Assembly (NCBI GenBank): GCA_026417715.1
Contig: JAOACU010000160.1
Location: 1-6,591, forward strand
Length of the DNA stretch: 6,591 nucleotides
Direction of reading: 5' to 3'
DNA from: Anaerolineae bacterium
GTDB taxonomy: Bacteria; Chloroflexota; Anaerolineae; UBA4142
The position numbers and the translations under genes are program-made. Numbering within the stretch: the first letter of the stretch is position 1; every line of letters starts with the position of its first letter. Shown here piece by piece: positions 5,356-6,591 of the stretch. Below the pieces are notes generated by a model that was not told where the DNA came from, made no database searches, and worked only from the letters and a program-made list of their open reading frames with translations.

Positions 5356-5966
5356 CGAGACCTCCGAGAGACGCGCGCTGGATTTTGATTGTCCGTCCCC
5401 CAATTCGCAGGATTGTTGATGATGTATTCGCGGATTCGATTCATTTCGTTCTCATCACGAATGATATGTTCCCAATAATTTCGTTGCCACACGGGAGCGC
5501 CGGACGTATGTCGAATGGTGTTGATGCGTCGCGCGGTCACCGATTTGTAATTCCCGATAATCGCGCCTAACGAACGTGACGCCACGCCGCGCGGTGGTAG
5601 GGGCGAGGCATTTCCCAAGACACCGTTCGATGCGTACGTGTCTTCAGCGCGGGCAATCGTTGTGCCATCAAAAGTGTCTGGCGGAAATGCCTCGCCCCTA
5701 CGTTCGTCATCGGTGATGATGATAATCCCGTGCAAATGATTGGGCATAACGACCCATTCATCTAAAATCACGTTCGGAAAATGTTGTGGAATTTTGCGCC
5801 AATATGTTTCTGCTACACGACGCAATACGATATTCTCAAACAGGCATTCGCGCTGATGCGTCACTATCGTCACAAAATACGCGCCCGGTTGAGAATAATC
5901 GTACCCGCGCAAGCGAATTGAACGGCGGTGGTGTTTAGCTGGATCGTATCTCGCTCCACGCTGCAT
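5352..5966 (-). CDS. REP-associated tyrosine transposase (RAYT, Y1/IS200-like HUH family)
   Basis: The 204-residue protein belongs to the Y1 transposase superfamily, HUH single-strand nucleases; RAYT members are usually single-copy and tied to short palindromic (REP) repeats. The N-terminus RRSIRLRGYDYSQPGAYFVT (14-33), the HUH motif VVMPNHLHGIIII (72-84; H77 and H79), SLGAIIGNYKSVTARRIN (132-149) and QRNYWEHIIRDE (161-172) followed by REYIINNPANW (179-189) are all typical. The nucleophilic tyrosine is probably Y164 or Y181. The protein looks complete. Between the HUH motif and the C-terminal part lies a variable linker (89-124) whose DNA carries a perfect 19-bp inverted repeat. The ATG at 5966 lies inside the end of the DUF433 gene (32-nt overlap) with no good ribosome site, and the stop overlaps the rpiB ATG. 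No IS200-type ends or target duplication were seen at its borders. Confidence 0.92.
   Translation of the reverse strand: MQRGARYDPAKHHRRSIRLRGYDYSQPGAYFVTIVTHQRECLFENIVLRRVAETYWRKIPQHFPNVILDEWVVMPNHLHGIIIITDDERRGEAFPPDTFDGTTIARAEDTYASNGVLGNASPLPPRGVASRSLGAIIGNYKSVTARRINTIRHTSGAPVWQRNYWEHIIRDENEMNRIREYIINNPANWGTDNQNPARVSRRSR
5361..5365 (-). promoter_or_regulatory. Shine-Dalgarno site of rpiB, inside the transposase coding region
   Basis: The minus strand reads GGAGG followed by 5 nt (TCTCG) and the rpiB ATG at 5355. It fixes the start and excludes the longer in-frame start at 5403. It also serves as codons near the 3' end of the transposase gene. Confidence 0.8.
5597..5701. repeat. Perfect 19-bp inverted repeat inside the RAYT gene
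   Basis: GTAGGGGCGAGGCATTTCC (5597-5615) and its exact reverse complement (5683-5701) face each other across 67 nt. Both arms are translated in the transposase frame, as GNASPLP (residues 118-124) and RRGEAFP (89-95). Together with the spacer they form the variable linker between the HUH core and the C-terminal part. The GTAGGGGCGAGGCAT word resembles dispersed palindromic repeats I associate with Chloroflexota and cyanobacterial genomes; this is recollection, not a search result. Confidence 0.9.
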
Positions 5967-6159
5967 AGCCCAATGCTTGCAAAATATCTTCGCGTTCTAA
6001 TTCGGGCCATTCTTTGAGAATATCCTCGATGGTCATACCCGAACTGAGATAACTGAGAATGGAGGCAACAGGGATGCGTAAGCCACGCACACACGGCTTG
6101 CCAAAACATTTTTCTGGGTCAAGCGTAATGCGGTTGAATCTATAATGGCGAATTTCCAT
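5935..6159 (-). CDS. DUF433 family protein (VapB45-like putative antitoxin)
   Basis: The 74-residue product matches the DUF433 pattern: ITLDPEKCFGKPCVRGLRIPV (residues 10-30, with GKPCVRG as core), then SILSYLSSGMTIEDILKEWP (33-52) and a helix REDILQALGYAA. Such proteins are winged-helix-like DNA-binding antitoxins, usually followed directly by a DUF5615 PIN-like toxin gene. No such toxin is found downstream; the RAYT gene begins within the last codons instead. ATG 6159 is chosen because GGAGG (6172-6168) lies 8 nt upstream; a GTG at 6168 overlaps that ribosome site. The gene either acts alone, lost its toxin, or regulates its neighbours. The C-terminus (WSEIRSS) may be slightly altered relative to the family. 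Confidence 0.85.
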   Translation of the reverse strand: MEIRHYRFNRITLDPEKCFGKPCVRGLRIPVASILSYLSSGMTIEDILKEWPELEREDILQALGYAAWSEIRSS

Positions 6160-6167
6160 TTTACACA

Positions 6168-6172
6168 CCTCC
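6168..6172 (-). promoter_or_regulatory. Shine-Dalgarno site of the DUF433 gene
   Basis: GGAGG on the minus strand, 8 nt before ATG 6159. It overlaps the alternative GTG start at 6168, which argues against that codon. Confidence 0.7.
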
Positions 6173-6230
6173 GCAATTCAACGCGCATAAAAATTCGCCG
6201 TACAGTTTGAGTGTGTTCGTCATTCATTAG

Positions 6231-6292
6231 GTCACACTGAGCGAAGCGACGCGTGTTGTGATGACGGGATTGTTCGCTTCGCTCAGAGTGAC
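6231..6292. repeat. Imperfect 19-bp palindrome of the CTGAGCGAAGCGA type
   Basis: Arms 6231-6249 (GTCACACTGAGCGAAGCGA) and 6274-6292 pair over 19 bp with one mismatch and a 24-nt loop. The CTGAGCGAAGCGA core is a dispersed repeat word in many bacterial genomes. It lies between the kinase stop (6302) and the DUF433 gene, in a 142-nt space that otherwise shows no gene and no clear promoter boxes. No T-tract follows the stem on the minus strand, so it is not a standard terminator, though a structural 3'-end role for the kinase mRNA is possible. Confidence 0.85.
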
Positions 6293-6301
6293 AAATTGCG
6301 A

Positions 6302-6591
6302 CTATCGCTGAATCCGCGCCGAACCGCCTTGTGCAAACGCGCGCACTTGGTCCACCGTCACCATCGTCGTATCGCCGGGTGTGGTAGTGAGAAGCGCGCC
6401 GTGCGCCCAACCCAAGTTCACCGCTTCTTGCTCAGGTTCGCCAGTGAGCAAGCCGTAGAAAAAGCCGGACGCAAAGCCATCACCACCACCAACGCGATCG
6501 TACACATCGAGTTCGCACGTCGGCGCGACGTACGTCTTGCCATCAATCCACGCCACCGCACTCCAACTGTGCCGATTCGTCGAATGTACCT
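6302..6591 (-). CDS. PfkB-family sugar kinase, C-terminal part (2-keto-3-deoxygluconate kinase-like), cut by the window edge
   Basis: The frame is open from 6591 to the TAG at 6302-6304, so about 96 C-terminal residues are visible and the start lies outside the window. The PfkB signature 2 appears as DVYDRVGGGDGFASGFFYGLL. The GGGD loop forms the anion hole, and its Asp is the catalytic base that activates the sugar hydroxyl for phosphorylation by ATP. The following AVNLGWAHGALLTTTPGDTTM is typical of sugar-acid kinases such as KdgK, rather than ribokinase or fructokinase, but the N-terminal substrate lid is missing, so the substrate is uncertain. With rpiB further along the same strand, a sugar-phosphate catabolic pair is plausible. 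The apparent internal start at 6556 (a GTG) is only a codon within the gene. Confidence 0.85.
   Translation of the reverse strand, partial: VHSTNRHSWSAVAWIDGKTYVAPTCELDVYDRVGGGDGFASGFFYGLLTGEPEQEAVNLGWAHGALLTTTPGDTTMVTVDQVRAFAQGGSARIQR

Noticed and set aside
6033..6410. Minus-strand open frame crossing the palindrome and the DUF433 start region
   Set aside because: It overlaps the kinase end and the DUF433 gene in the wrong frame and is partly translated repeat.

Overview
The window (about 6.6 kb, moderately GC-rich with many CGCG runs) is a compact bacterial stretch in which every supported gene lies on the minus strand. Transcription therefore runs from position 6591 down to 1. Three traits recall Chloroflexota metagenome contigs: the style of the proteins, the intergenic fillers built from 7-bp words, and a CTGAGCGAAGCGA-type palindrome. 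That assignment is an impression from sequence style, not a proof.

In reading order, the right part (6591 to 4906) holds the C-terminal end of a PfkB-type sugar kinase, an imperfect 19-bp palindrome, a small DUF433 (VapB45-like antitoxin) gene, a REP-associated tyrosine transposase (RAYT/Y1 family) and rpiB. The transposase start lies inside the end of the DUF433 gene, and its stop overlaps the rpiB start as ATGA. A DUF433/transposase module thus sits between two sugar-metabolism genes without leaving any gap.

The left part (4877 to 170) is a surface-glycan or lipid-linked-sugar gene set: a DPM/ArnC-like GT2 glycosyltransferase, a DNA methyltransferase-like protein, an extended-SDR NDP-sugar epimerase/dehydratase, a DegT/DnrJ/EryC1/StrS sugar aminotransferase, and a four-helix EamA/SMR (ArnE-like) membrane protein. 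The first three are tightly packed (a 2-nt gap, then an ATGA overlap). A plausible joint role is to make an amino sugar, load it onto a polyprenyl phosphate and flip it across the membrane. The methyltransferase is the odd member.

The most unusual structure is the repeat content. The three spaces around the last two genes (15-175, 583-638, 1731-1800) are filled almost completely with 7-bp units. Each space has its own word set, and each contains words in both orientations so that it can fold. A fourth 7-bp array lies in frame inside the aminotransferase gene (835-869). The transposase gene carries a perfect 19-bp inverted repeat within its own coding sequence. No RNA genes, CRISPR array or convincing rho-independent terminator was seen.
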